A stretch of 64,000 nt of DNA from Paracidovorax valerianellae. Lineage in GTDB: Bacteria > Pseudomonadota > Gammaproteobacteria > Burkholderiales > Burkholderiaceae_C. Below, one piece after another: positions 9,446 through 16,914 of the stretch; positions within the stretch are counted from its first letter, which is position 1, and every line of letters begins with the position of its first letter. Under the pieces are notes generated by a model. The model was not told the DNA's origin and searched no databases. It saw only the letters and a list, made by a program, of their open reading frames with translations. A program made the position numbers and the translations under genes. The stretch lies in the NCBI RefSeq assembly GCF_900102625.1, contig NZ_FMZC01000012.1, forward strand, positions 62,001 to 126,000. The letters are read 5' to 3'.

Positions 9446-11320
9446 ATGAACCCGCGCCTGGTCGAGTACTACAACCGCGAACTCAGTTACCTGCGGGAGC
9501 TGGGCGCCGAGTTCGCAGCCGCCTTCCCCAAGGTGGCGGGCCGCCTGTCGATCCGCGAACTGGAAGTGGCCGACCCCTACGTGGAGCGGTTGCTCGAAGG
9601 GTTCAGCTTCCTGACCGCCCGCATCCAGATGAAGATGGACGCGGAGTTTCCGCGCCTGTCGCAGCGCATTCTGGAGATGGTCTGCCCACACTATCTGGCC
9701 CCCACGCCTTCCATGGTGGTGGTGCAGATGGAGCCGAGCGCCAGCGAAGGCAGCCTGGCCGACGGCTACACGCTGCCGGTGGGCAGCGTGCTGAGGGCGC
9801 GCAAGACCGCCGAAGAGCAGACGCCATGCGACTTTCGCACCGGACACGAGCTCACGCTCTGGCCCATCGACCTGACCCATGCGCGGCTGGGCGGTCCTCC
9901 GCTCGACCTGCCGCTGTCTCGGCTGCGTTTGCCCGAAGAGCCCGCCGGGCACCTGCGCATCGATCTTTCGACCCGCGGCGCACTCCGGTTCTGCGATCTG
10001 CGCATGGACCGGCTGGATGTGCACATTTCAGCGGGCGATGCGGTGGCGTCGCACCTGCAGGAGCTGATCCACGAGTCACTGATCGGCATCGTCGTCCACG
10101 ATGCGCAAGACCCCTCGCGCGTCTGGGCGCATCTGCCACCCGAGGCGCTGCAGGCCGAAGGCTATGAGCAGTCGCAAGCGCTGCTGCCGTACTCGCACCG
10201 CAGCTTCCAGGGACACCGGTTGCTCCACGAGTATTTCGCGTTTCCGGCGCGGTTCCGTTTCTTTTCGGTGCGCGATCTGCGCGCGGCTTTTGCCAAAGCC
10301 GAGACGAAGAATGTGGCCATCACCTTGCTGCTGCGCCGCGCCCAGCCGAGCCTGGAAGCGCAGGTCGATCGACACAAGTTCTTGCTGCACTGCGTGCCCG
10401 CCATCAACCTGTTCGAACGCCCGGCCGATCGCATTCACGTGGCGCCGAATGTCAACGAATACCACGTGGTGCCCGACCGCACCCGCCCGCGCGACTTCGA
10501 GGTCTACAGCGTTCTGGGCGTGACGGGGCATCGGGAAGGGCAGCTCAACGATCGTGAGTTCGTGCCGCTGTTTTCGTCGATTCACGGCATCCGCTCCAGC
10601 GACCAGGCCTACTTCGCGGCGCGCCGGGAGCCCCGGCTTTTCTCGGAGCATGCGGCGCGTTTCGGTCCCCGCACCCAGTACCTGGGCAGCGAGGTCTTCA
10701 TTTCGCTGGTCGATCAGCGGGAGGCTCCGTTCTCGGACGACCTCAAGCAGTTGAGCGTGCGCACGCTGTGCACCAACCGCGATCTGCCCTTGCTGATGGG
10801 CGGGCGCAGCAACGAGGGCGACTTCACCACCGTGGAGTCGGTGCCGGTAGACCGCGTCCGCACGGTGGCGGGGCCCACGCGGCCCACGTCCAGCGTGGCC
10901 GAGAACGAAATCACCTGGCGCCTCATCTCGCACCTGTCGCTGAACTACCTGGCCATGACGGACCTGTCGGAAGAAGAGGGCGCGGCGACGCTGCGCGATC
11001 TGCTTCGCCTGTACCTCGACCTGGGCGACAAGGATTTGTCGGGCCAGGTGTCGAGCATCAAAGGACTGGGCATTTCAGCCATCACCCGCAGGCTGCCGCA
11101 GCACGGTCAACTCGTCTATGGCCGCGGCGTGGGCGTGTCGGTCGGCGTGGACGAAAGCTCCCTGGCCGGCGTGAGCCCCTGGCCGCTGATGGCGGTGCTG
11201 GAACGGTTCTTTGCCCGGCACGTGGGGGTGAACAGCTACACCGAACTGGCGCTCGATTCGCGCCAGCGGGGCCGGATTGCGCAATGGCGGGTGCGGCCTG
11301 GCCAAAGGCCCTGCACATGA
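9446..11320 (+). CDS. tssF: T6SS baseplate protein TssF (ImpG/VasA)
   Basis: A 624-residue TssF. The start MNPRLVEYYNRELSYLRELG and the early ISIRELEVADPYVERLLEG-like segment are diagnostic, as is the length. TssF forms the core (TssF)2-TssG baseplate wedge. Its stop overlaps the tssG start in an ATGA, so the two partner subunits are probably translationally coupled, which suits their fixed stoichiometry. Confidence 0.96.
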   Translation: MNPRLVEYYNRELSYLRELGAEFAAAFPKVAGRLSIRELEVADPYVERLLEGFSFLTARIQMKMDAEFPRLSQRILEMVCPHYLAPTPSMVVVQMEPSASEGSLADGYTLPVGSVLRARKTAEEQTPCDFRTGHELTLWPIDLTHARLGGPPLDLPLSRLRLPEEPAGHLRIDLSTRGALRFCDLRMDRLDVHISAGDAVASHLQELIHESLIGIVVHDAQDPSRVWAHLPPEALQAEGYEQSQALLPYSHRSFQGHRLLHEYFAFPARFRFFSVRDLRAAFAKAETKNVAITLLLRRAQPSLEAQVDRHKFLLHCVPAINLFERPADRIHVAPNVNEYHVVPDRTRPRDFEVYSVLGVTGHREGQLNDREFVPLFSSIHGIRSSDQAYFAARREPRLFSEHAARFGPRTQYLGSEVFISLVDQREAPFSDDLKQLSVRTLCTNRDLPLLMGGRSNEGDFTTVESVPVDRVRTVAGPTRPTSSVAENEITWRLISHLSLNYLAMTDLSEEEGAATLRDLLRLYLDLGDKDLSGQVSSIKGLGISAITRRLPQHGQLVYGRGVGVSVGVDESSLAGVSPWPLMAVLERFFARHVGVNSYTELALDSRQRGRIAQWRVRPGQRPCT

Positions 11321-12447
11321 GCCAGTTGCCGACGCTCGGCGGGGGCGAAGGCCGCGATGCACGCAGGCCGCAGGCAGCCGACAGCGCCGGGGTTGCCGAC
11401 TTTTGGCAAAAGCTGAAAGCCAACCCGCACGAGTTCGACCTGTTCTTCACGCTGCGGCTGTTGCAGGCGCGCCAGCCCGGATTTCCCCGTTTCGGCAAGG
11501 CGCTGCGGCCCCAGGCTGAGTCCCTGCGGCTCGGGCAGGACCCGTCGCTGGCGTTTGCGCCGGCGACCTTGGCCGAAGTGTTGCCGGCCACGGCGGGGCA
11601 GCCCGAACGGCTCATGGTGTGGAACTTCGGGCTCTACGGGCCCAACGGGCCGATGCCCACGCACTTGACGGAATACGTGCGCGAGCGGCTGCGGCAGTAC
11701 GACGACCCGACGCTCGCACGCTTTTCGGACATCTTTCACCACCGGCTGCTGCTGCTGTTTTTTCGCGCCTGGTCGGACCCGCAGCCCACCACGTCGCTGG
11801 ACCGCGCGGGCGACGACCCGTTCGGGCGCCACGTGCGCAGCCTGGTCGGACTGGGCGAGCCGACCCAACTGGCCCGCGATGCGGTGCCCGACCACGCCAA
11901 GCAATACATGGCGGGACACCTGACCCGATGGACGCGCAACCCCGAAGGCCTGATGGCCGCGATCCGCGTCTACTTCGGCATACCGGTGGAGCTGATCGAA
12001 TACACCCTGCATTACCTCGAACTGGAGCCGCGCCAGCAGACGCGGCTGTCGCGCAATGCCTGCAATTCGCAACTGGGCGTGGACACCGTAGTCGGAAGCC
12101 GCGTGCCCGATGCGCAGAGCAAGTTCCGCCTGCGCATCGGCCCCCTCACGCTGGCGCAGTACGAACGGTTTTTGCCGGCGGGCGAAGACTTCCAGGCGCT
12201 GGTGGACTGGGTGCGCAACTACCTGGGCATCGAGTTCGCTTGGGACTTTGAATTGATCCTGCGCCGTGAAGACGTGCCCCCCTGCCAGCTCGGCGGTGCC
12301 ACGCGGCTGGGCTGGACGACCTGGTCGCTCTCTGCGCCCGCCACGCGCGATCCCGACGATTTCCGCCTCGACCCCGAACACTGGCTGACCCTGCGCAAAG
12401 GCGCCGCCCGCCGCGCCGCTCCTTCGCCTGCCTCCGCGCACGCCTGA
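11317..12447 (+). CDS. tssG: T6SS baseplate protein TssG (ImpH/VasB)
   Basis: A 376-residue TssG. Conserved parts include FDLFFTLRLLQARQPGFPRFG, MVWNFGLYGPNGPMPTHLTEY, and a mid-protein HHRLLLLFFRAWSDPQP. It pairs with TssF and TssE in the baseplate wedge. The ATG at 11317 overlaps the tssF stop; an in-frame ATG at 11284 would add 11 residues without family support. The C-terminus ends in an Arg/Ala/Pro-rich tail. Confidence 0.95.
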   Translation: MSQLPTLGGGEGRDARRPQAADSAGVADFWQKLKANPHEFDLFFTLRLLQARQPGFPRFGKALRPQAESLRLGQDPSLAFAPATLAEVLPATAGQPERLMVWNFGLYGPNGPMPTHLTEYVRERLRQYDDPTLARFSDIFHHRLLLLFFRAWSDPQPTTSLDRAGDDPFGRHVRSLVGLGEPTQLARDAVPDHAKQYMAGHLTRWTRNPEGLMAAIRVYFGIPVELIEYTLHYLELEPRQQTRLSRNACNSQLGVDTVVGSRVPDAQSKFRLRIGPLTLAQYERFLPAGEDFQALVDWVRNYLGIEFAWDFELILRREDVPPCQLGGATRLGWTTWSLSAPATRDPDDFRLDPEHWLTLRKGAARRAAPSPASAHA

Positions 12448-12485
12448 CACATTTCCTTTTTAAAAACCTGACTGACCGAGGTCCC

Positions 12486-15266
12486 ATGTCTGAAATTAGC
12501 CGGCAAGCCCTTTTCGGAAAACTGAATCCGCTGCTGTTCAAATCGCTGGAAAGCGCCACGGTGTTCTGCAAGCTGCGCGGCAATCCCTACGTGGAACTGG
12601 TGCACTGGCTGCACCAGTTGCTGCAAGAAACCGATTCCGACCTGGTGCGCGTGTTTCGCCATTTCGAGATCGACGCCGAGAAGCTCGCCGCCGATGTGCT
12701 GCAGAGCCTGGACCGCCTCCCGCGCGGGGCGACGTCGATCAGCGACTTTTCGGCGCAGATCGAAACCGCCATCGAACGTGGCTGGGTCTATGCCACGCTG
12801 ATGTTCGGCGAGTCGCAGATCCGCAGCGCTTACTGGTTGTCCGGCATGGTGCGCACGCGCGCGCTGGCCAATGAACTGCGTGCCATCTCCAGCGAACTGG
12901 GCCGGCTCACGGAGCCGGGCCTGAGCGACGCGTTCGCGCGCCTGTTGCCCGACTCGCCGGAATCCCGCCTGGGCGCTGCGGACGGCTCCGGCCTGTCCGG
13001 CGTGCCCGGCGAAGTGAGCGGCGCCACCGGCCCGGCCGGTTCGGGCCGCGGCGAGGCGCTGCAAAAGTACACGGTCGATCTGACTGAGCGCGCGCGCCAG
13101 CAGGAGCTGGACCCCGTCACCGGGCGCGACGAAGAAGTGCGCCAGATGGTCGACATCCTGATGCGCCGCCGCCAGAACAACCCCATCCTCGTCGGCGAGG
13201 CCGGCGTGGGCAAGACGGCCGTGGTCGAAGGCCTGGCACTGCGCATCGCAGCGGGCGACGTGCCGCCGCCGCTAAAAGACGTGCAACTGCGCGTGGTTGA
13301 CATCGGGCTGCTGCAGGCCGGTGCGAGCATGAAGGGAGAGTTCGAGAACCGCCTGCGGGCCTTGCTCGATGAAGTGCAGGCCAGCACTGCGCCCATCGTG
13401 CTGTTCATCGACGAAGTGCACACCCTCATCGGCGCTGGCGGACAGGCCGGCACTGGCGATGCGGCCAACCTGCTCAAGCCCGCGCTCGCCCGCGGGGTCC
13501 TGCGCACCATCGGCGCCACCACCTGGGCCGAGTACAAGAAATACATCGAGAAAGACCCGGCGCTCACGCGGCGTTTCCAATTGGTGCAGATCCACGAGCC
13601 CGACGAAGCCAAGGCGGTGCTCATGCTGCGCGGCGTGGCCGCCAAGCTCGAAGGGCACCACCGCGTGCGCATCGGTGACGACGCCGTGGCTGCGGCCGTC
13701 AGCCTGTCGCACCGCTACATTCCTTCGCGGCAGCTTCCCGACAAGGCAGTGAGCTTGCTCGATACGGCCTGCTCGCGCGTGGCGATGGGCCTGCATGCCA
13801 CCCCTGCGCGGCTGGAGGCCGTGATCCGGCAACTGGAATCGCTGGCGGTGGAAAAAGACATCGTGCAGCGCGAACTGGACCTGGGCGTGGGCGAGACCGA
13901 GCGCTTCGACGAAATCCAGGCCTCCCTCGCACGCCTGGAAGCCGAGCACGAAGTGCTCAAGGCCCGCTTCGAAACCGAAAAGGGCATGGTCCAGCAGATC
14001 GTGGATGCCGAAGCCGCCGTGCTGGCCCGCCGCGTGGCAAAGGAGGCCGCAACTGCCCAGGCAACGCCCGGCGCCGTAGCTGCCCAGCCCGATGCCCCTG
14101 CGGAGGCAGGCAGTGCCGCTGCTGGCGCACCTGCATCCACCGATGCCGTCGCTGCGACCGACAGTGACACCGGTGCAGGCCCCGCCGCCGTCCAGCAACT
14201 GAGCGATCTGCGCAGCGAACTGCTGCGCATGCAGGGCGAAGACCCGCTGCTGCAACCCGTGGTGGACGCCAGCGTGGTGGCGGCCGTGGTGGCTGAGTGG
14301 ACCGGCATTCCGGTCGGCCGCATGGTGCGCGACGAAGTCAAATCCGTGCTCACGCTGGCGGACACGCTGGAAAAGCGGGTGATCGGCCAGCGGCATGGCC
14401 TGGAGGCCATCACCCGCCGCATCCAGACGGCGCGCGCGCAACTCGACAACCCGGGCAAGCCGATCGGGGTGTTCCTGCTCGCGGGCCCGTCCGGTGTCGG
14501 CAAGACCGAGACCGCGCTCTCGCTGGCCGAGGCCTTGTACGGCGGCGAGCAGAACCTCATCACCATCAACATGAGCGAGTTCCAGGAGGCGCACACGGTA
14601 TCGACCCTGAAGGGCGCGCCACCCGGCTACGTGGGCTACGGCGAAGGCGGCGTGCTCACCGAGGCCGTGCGCCGGCGCCCCTACAGCGTGGTGCTGCTCG
14701 ACGAGATCGAAAAAGCCCACCCGGACGTGCACGAACTGTTCTTCCAGGTGTTCGACAAGGGTTGGATGGAAGACGGCGAAGGGCGCTACATCGACTTCAA
14801 GAACACGGTCATCATCCTGACCTCCAACGTCGGCTCGGAACTGATCGCCGGCATGTGCCGCGACCCCGATCTGGTGCCGCCGCCCGAAGCGCTGGCCAAA
14901 GCCGTGCGCCAGCCGCTGCTGGAAAAATTTCCCGCAGCGCTGTTGGGCCGCCTGGTGGTGGTGCCGTACTTTCCGATCTCCGATTCGATGCTGGACCAGA
15001 TCATCCGCCTGCAACTGCAGCGCATCCAGACGCGGATTCTGGAGCGCCACAACGCGCAGTTCACGTTCGACGAAGTCGCGGTGCAGCTGATTCGCCAGCG
15101 CTGCAGCGAGGTGGAATCCGGCGCGCGCATGGTGGACGGCATCATCACGCAGAACCTGCTGCCGCGGCTGGCCATGCAGTTCCTGCAATCGTCCGTGGAT
15201 GCGCACGTGATCCGCAAGATCGAGCTCAGCGCCTCGGACAGCGATTTCGACATCGCGTTCAGTTGA
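12486..15266 (+). CDS. clpV: T6SS sheath-recycling AAA+ unfoldase ClpV (TssH)
   Basis: A 926-residue Clp/Hsp100 ATPase that disassembles contracted sheath. It has a Clp-N domain, D1 with Walker A GEAGVGKT (237-244), an M-domain coiled coil, and D2 with Walker A GPSGVGKT (667-674). The D1 Walker B region FIDEVHTLIGAGG and D2 LDEIEKAHPDV are intact. Residues about 518-570, between the coiled coil and D2, are an Ala/Pro/Thr-rich low-complexity linker, longer than I would expect. It is the last T6SS gene in the window and is preceded by a 38-base gap. Confidence 0.96.
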   Translation: MSEISRQALFGKLNPLLFKSLESATVFCKLRGNPYVELVHWLHQLLQETDSDLVRVFRHFEIDAEKLAADVLQSLDRLPRGATSISDFSAQIETAIERGWVYATLMFGESQIRSAYWLSGMVRTRALANELRAISSELGRLTEPGLSDAFARLLPDSPESRLGAADGSGLSGVPGEVSGATGPAGSGRGEALQKYTVDLTERARQQELDPVTGRDEEVRQMVDILMRRRQNNPILVGEAGVGKTAVVEGLALRIAAGDVPPPLKDVQLRVVDIGLLQAGASMKGEFENRLRALLDEVQASTAPIVLFIDEVHTLIGAGGQAGTGDAANLLKPALARGVLRTIGATTWAEYKKYIEKDPALTRRFQLVQIHEPDEAKAVLMLRGVAAKLEGHHRVRIGDDAVAAAVSLSHRYIPSRQLPDKAVSLLDTACSRVAMGLHATPARLEAVIRQLESLAVEKDIVQRELDLGVGETERFDEIQASLARLEAEHEVLKARFETEKGMVQQIVDAEAAVLARRVAKEAATAQATPGAVAAQPDAPAEAGSAAAGAPASTDAVAATDSDTGAGPAAVQQLSDLRSELLRMQGEDPLLQPVVDASVVAAVVAEWTGIPVGRMVRDEVKSVLTLADTLEKRVIGQRHGLEAITRRIQTARAQLDNPGKPIGVFLLAGPSGVGKTETALSLAEALYGGEQNLITINMSEFQEAHTVSTLKGAPPGYVGYGEGGVLTEAVRRRPYSVVLLDEIEKAHPDVHELFFQVFDKGWMEDGEGRYIDFKNTVIILTSNVGSELIAGMCRDPDLVPPPEALAKAVRQPLLEKFPAALLGRLVVVPYFPISDSMLDQIIRLQLQRIQTRILERHNAQFTFDEVAVQLIRQRCSEVESGARMVDGIITQNLLPRLAMQFLQSSVDAHVIRKIELSASDSDFDIAFS

Positions 15267-15275
15267 GTCGAACAA

Positions 15276-15300
15276 GCCCATGGGCCGATGGCCCGTGGGC
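15276..15300 (+). terminator. Strong GC hairpin after clpV
   Basis: An 11-pair stem (GCCCATGGGCC with GGCCCGTGGGC, one G-T wobble) closes a GAT loop ten bases after the clpV stop. No T-run follows, so it may act with Rho or as a 3' stabiliser. It marks the likely end of the T6SS operon. Confidence 0.5.
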
Positions 15301-15500
15301 GTGCGGCTTGGCACCAGCCGTGGCTCAAAACTTAGTTAGGGCAGGGCGGTGGTGCCTGCCCAAGCCTCGATGGGGGCTGCGTGAATCCCATCGGGTCAGA
15401 GATCGCGTCGAAGAAATGGCGCAGGGCCGTTGCCCGAGCGTTCACCGCTGGGCCGTTTGAAAGAAGCGCAGCGACACCACCCATCCATCCATACATACAT

Positions 15501-15600
15501 CGCAGAAAAAAAGCCTGGCTACGCGAGCACGCCCGTTGGCTGGCAAAAAACGACCCTTCGGACGGAGTCCGGGAGTCGCCCCACGATGAAACTGTTCGGT
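15501..15600. repeat. Dispersed ~100-bp repeat, copy 1
   Basis: An A-run followed by GCCTGGCTACGCG, then CGTTGGCTGGCAAA, a variable hairpin, and GAGTCGCCCCACGATGAAAC occur here and again at about 25213-25311 in the same orientation. The flanks are nearly identical, while the hairpin between them differs in sequence but keeps its pairing. The second copy lies right behind the hemP stop codon. Confidence 0.75.
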
Positions 15601-15664
15601 GGCTGAGCGGGGCATCGATCGGTTCGTGAAACGAACCTCCTGAAGCCCGGTCAGCGATTGACGC
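15505..15664 (-). ncRNA. Candidate Fur-controlled small transcript
   Basis: Reading leftward from the promoter at 15671-15699, transcription would start near 15664 and reach an eight-T run (the A-run at 15505-15512) after about 160 bases. On the way it crosses a small perfect hairpin CGGAC-TCC-GTCCG. The hairpin before the T-run is imperfect. A purine-rich site (caggagg) precedes an ATG on this strand, but that frame runs through the T-run and looks unlike a protein. The left half is shared with the region downstream of hemP. This is a hypothesis; neither the RNA nor its ends are demonstrated. Confidence 0.3.
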
Positions 15665-15670
15665 CAGTGT

Positions 15671-15699
15671 ATCATTAAATGAGAATGGTTATCAATCAA
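15671..15699 (-). promoter_or_regulatory. Putative minus-strand promoter overlapping the Fur-like box
   Basis: On the minus strand TTGATT (15694-15699) and AATGAT (15671-15676) are 17 bases apart, and the Fur-like box sits in the spacer. That is a standard layout for a repressed promoter. It would drive transcription away from the DUF2325 gene. Confidence 0.4.
15675..15693 (+). promoter_or_regulatory. Fur-like box upstream of the DUF2325 gene
   Basis: TTAAATGAGAATGGTTATC matches the classical 19-base Fur consensus GATAATGATAATCATTATC at 13 positions, including an intact right half. It lies 92 bases before the DUF2325 start and could serve that gene, the minus-strand promoter, or both. By-eye matching only. 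Confidence 0.5.
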
Positions 15700-15784
15700 A
15701 TGGCTGGCGAGACGAACCAGCCATTGCCGGCAGCACCCATCCTGGGTTTGCAAGGGCTTCGGTACCGAACAAATGGGAGCGCAG

Positions 15785-16537
15785 ATGATCGCCACTCCGC
15801 TGGAAGATCTGATCGAGGAACACCGCGTGCTGCTGGACGGATATGGGCGAGCACAAATCCGCTGCAGCCACCTGCTGACGCTGCAGGCCGCCGAAATCGA
15901 GCGCCTGCAGGCTGAGGCCATTCGCTTGCGAGGCCGGGCCATCGTGGCGGAGACTGCGCTGGCCTTCGCGCGCGAGGCGCTTGCCGAAAACGCGGCTGCG
16001 CTGCCAGCGTCCGGGTCGATGCGGCGCCGCGCCATGGGCCGGCAAATCGAGGCGTTGGGGCAGCGCATCCAGGACCTGATGCGCGAGGTGCTGCATTGGC
16101 AATGGCGCGCGGCGCGGCCTGGTGCGCACCCACCGCTGGCGCAAGGGCCCAGCACGGGTTCTGGGGCCGATGCCGAGACGCAGTGGCCGCCCGCGAACCG
16201 AGAGGGGCAGTCGCTGGTGCGTTCCGTGGTGTGCATTGCCCAGAACGCTGCCGGCAGCCTCGTTGCGCGGCCGGTCGTCGGTAACCCCCAATCCAACTTT
16301 TTGGACCCCGAGAACGCCACGGCGTGGGCGGCCGGTGATGCCGCGCTGGAAGCCAGCCTGGTGGCCGCAGACTTCGTGATCTGCCAGACCGGCTGCGTCG
16401 GCCACGACGATTACTGGCGTGTGCAGGACCATTGCAAGCGCACGGGCAAGCCATGCGTGCTGGTCGATCAGCCCCAGGTGGTTCAGATCATGCGGGGATT
16501 GGCCCACCCGCAGGATTGGCTGGTGCCGGAGCGTTGA
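15785..16537 (+). CDS. DUF2325 domain protein
   Basis: A 250-residue protein. The N-terminal half is a helical, Ala/Glu/Arg-rich coiled-coil-like segment (about 1-105). The C-terminal part (about 145-250) resembles DUF2325, a Rossmann-like domain: ADFVICQTGCVGHDDYWRVQDHCKRTG-type sequence followed by CVLVDQPQ. The function of this domain is not known to me. The start at 15785 has a GGAG site five bases before it; an ATG at 15773 lacks one. The Fur-like box upstream suggests iron control. Confidence 0.75.
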   Translation: MIATPLEDLIEEHRVLLDGYGRAQIRCSHLLTLQAAEIERLQAEAIRLRGRAIVAETALAFAREALAENAAALPASGSMRRRAMGRQIEALGQRIQDLMREVLHWQWRAARPGAHPPLAQGPSTGSGADAETQWPPANREGQSLVRSVVCIAQNAAGSLVARPVVGNPQSNFLDPENATAWAAGDAALEASLVAADFVICQTGCVGHDDYWRVQDHCKRTGKPCVLVDQPQVVQIMRGLAHPQDWLVPER

Positions 16538-16630
16538 CGCGGGCATCGGCAGACATGGCCAGCAGGTAGCGCAGTGCAATGCCGTACAGGAGTGCTTCAG
16601 CCAAAAACGGCACTGCGACGCCAGATCGTG

Positions 16631-16692
16631 TTTGCTATTAAAAACATAGCTATACACCGTAGAGGAATATGCGCTGGAGCCACTTTTGGCTC
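16631..16692 (+). repeat. Dispersed hairpin element, copy A
   Basis: TTGCTAT-rich hairpin followed by a GCGCTGGAGCC tail and TTTTGGCTCAAAT. The same arrangement recurs in at least five other gaps of this window (16845, 27460, 36728, 53554, 60328). Confidence 0.6.
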
Positions 16693-16844
16693 AAATCCTG
16701 CTCTTGCCAACGCTGTCAAGACCTGCGCTTGCCAGTGGTGGTGTCGGGCACACCGAGTCGCTCTGCAGGCGATGCCTCACCCTTGAAACGCTGCCTTCGC
16801 CGATCAAGGACCCGCCGCCGCTTACCCTTGAGGTCATGGTGGAG

Positions 16845-16905
16845 TGCTATTGAATAAATAGCAAACCACCCTAGTGAATCATGCGCCGGAGCCGTTTTTG
16901 ACTCG
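16845..16905 (+). repeat. Dispersed hairpin element, copy B
   Basis: TGCTAT (16845-16850) pairs with ATAGCA (16858-16863) and is followed by GCGCCGGAGCC and a T-run with GACTC. It sits just before the putA 3' end. Confidence 0.6.
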
Positions 16906-16914
16906 TACCCTGCC

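Larger units (their letters stand above)
15301..15784. other. Long non-coding gap with iron-regulatory signals
   Basis: Nearly 500 bases lie between clpV and the DUF2325 gene. The left part (15301-15500) shows nothing I recognise. The middle (about 15501-15600) is a copy of a sequence also found just downstream of hemP. The right end carries a Fur-like box. Short open frames here, such as one at 15381-15629, have no family resemblance. Confidence 0.6.
16538..16914. other. Intergenic region with two dispersed hairpin elements
   Basis: No credible gene lies between the DUF2325 gene and the convergent putA end. Two copies of the family-typical hairpin element (16631-16692 and 16845-16905) occupy part of it. 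The stretch between them shows nothing I recognise. Confidence 0.6.

Noticed and set aside
13272-15314. A 680-codon minus-strand frame opposite clpV
   Set aside because: Antisense shadow with His/Gln/Val-rich composition and no motifs.
15381-15629. An 82-codon + strand frame in the clpV-DUF2325 gap
   Set aside because: No ribosome site and no family. It covers the dispersed repeat, whose second copy does not preserve the frame.
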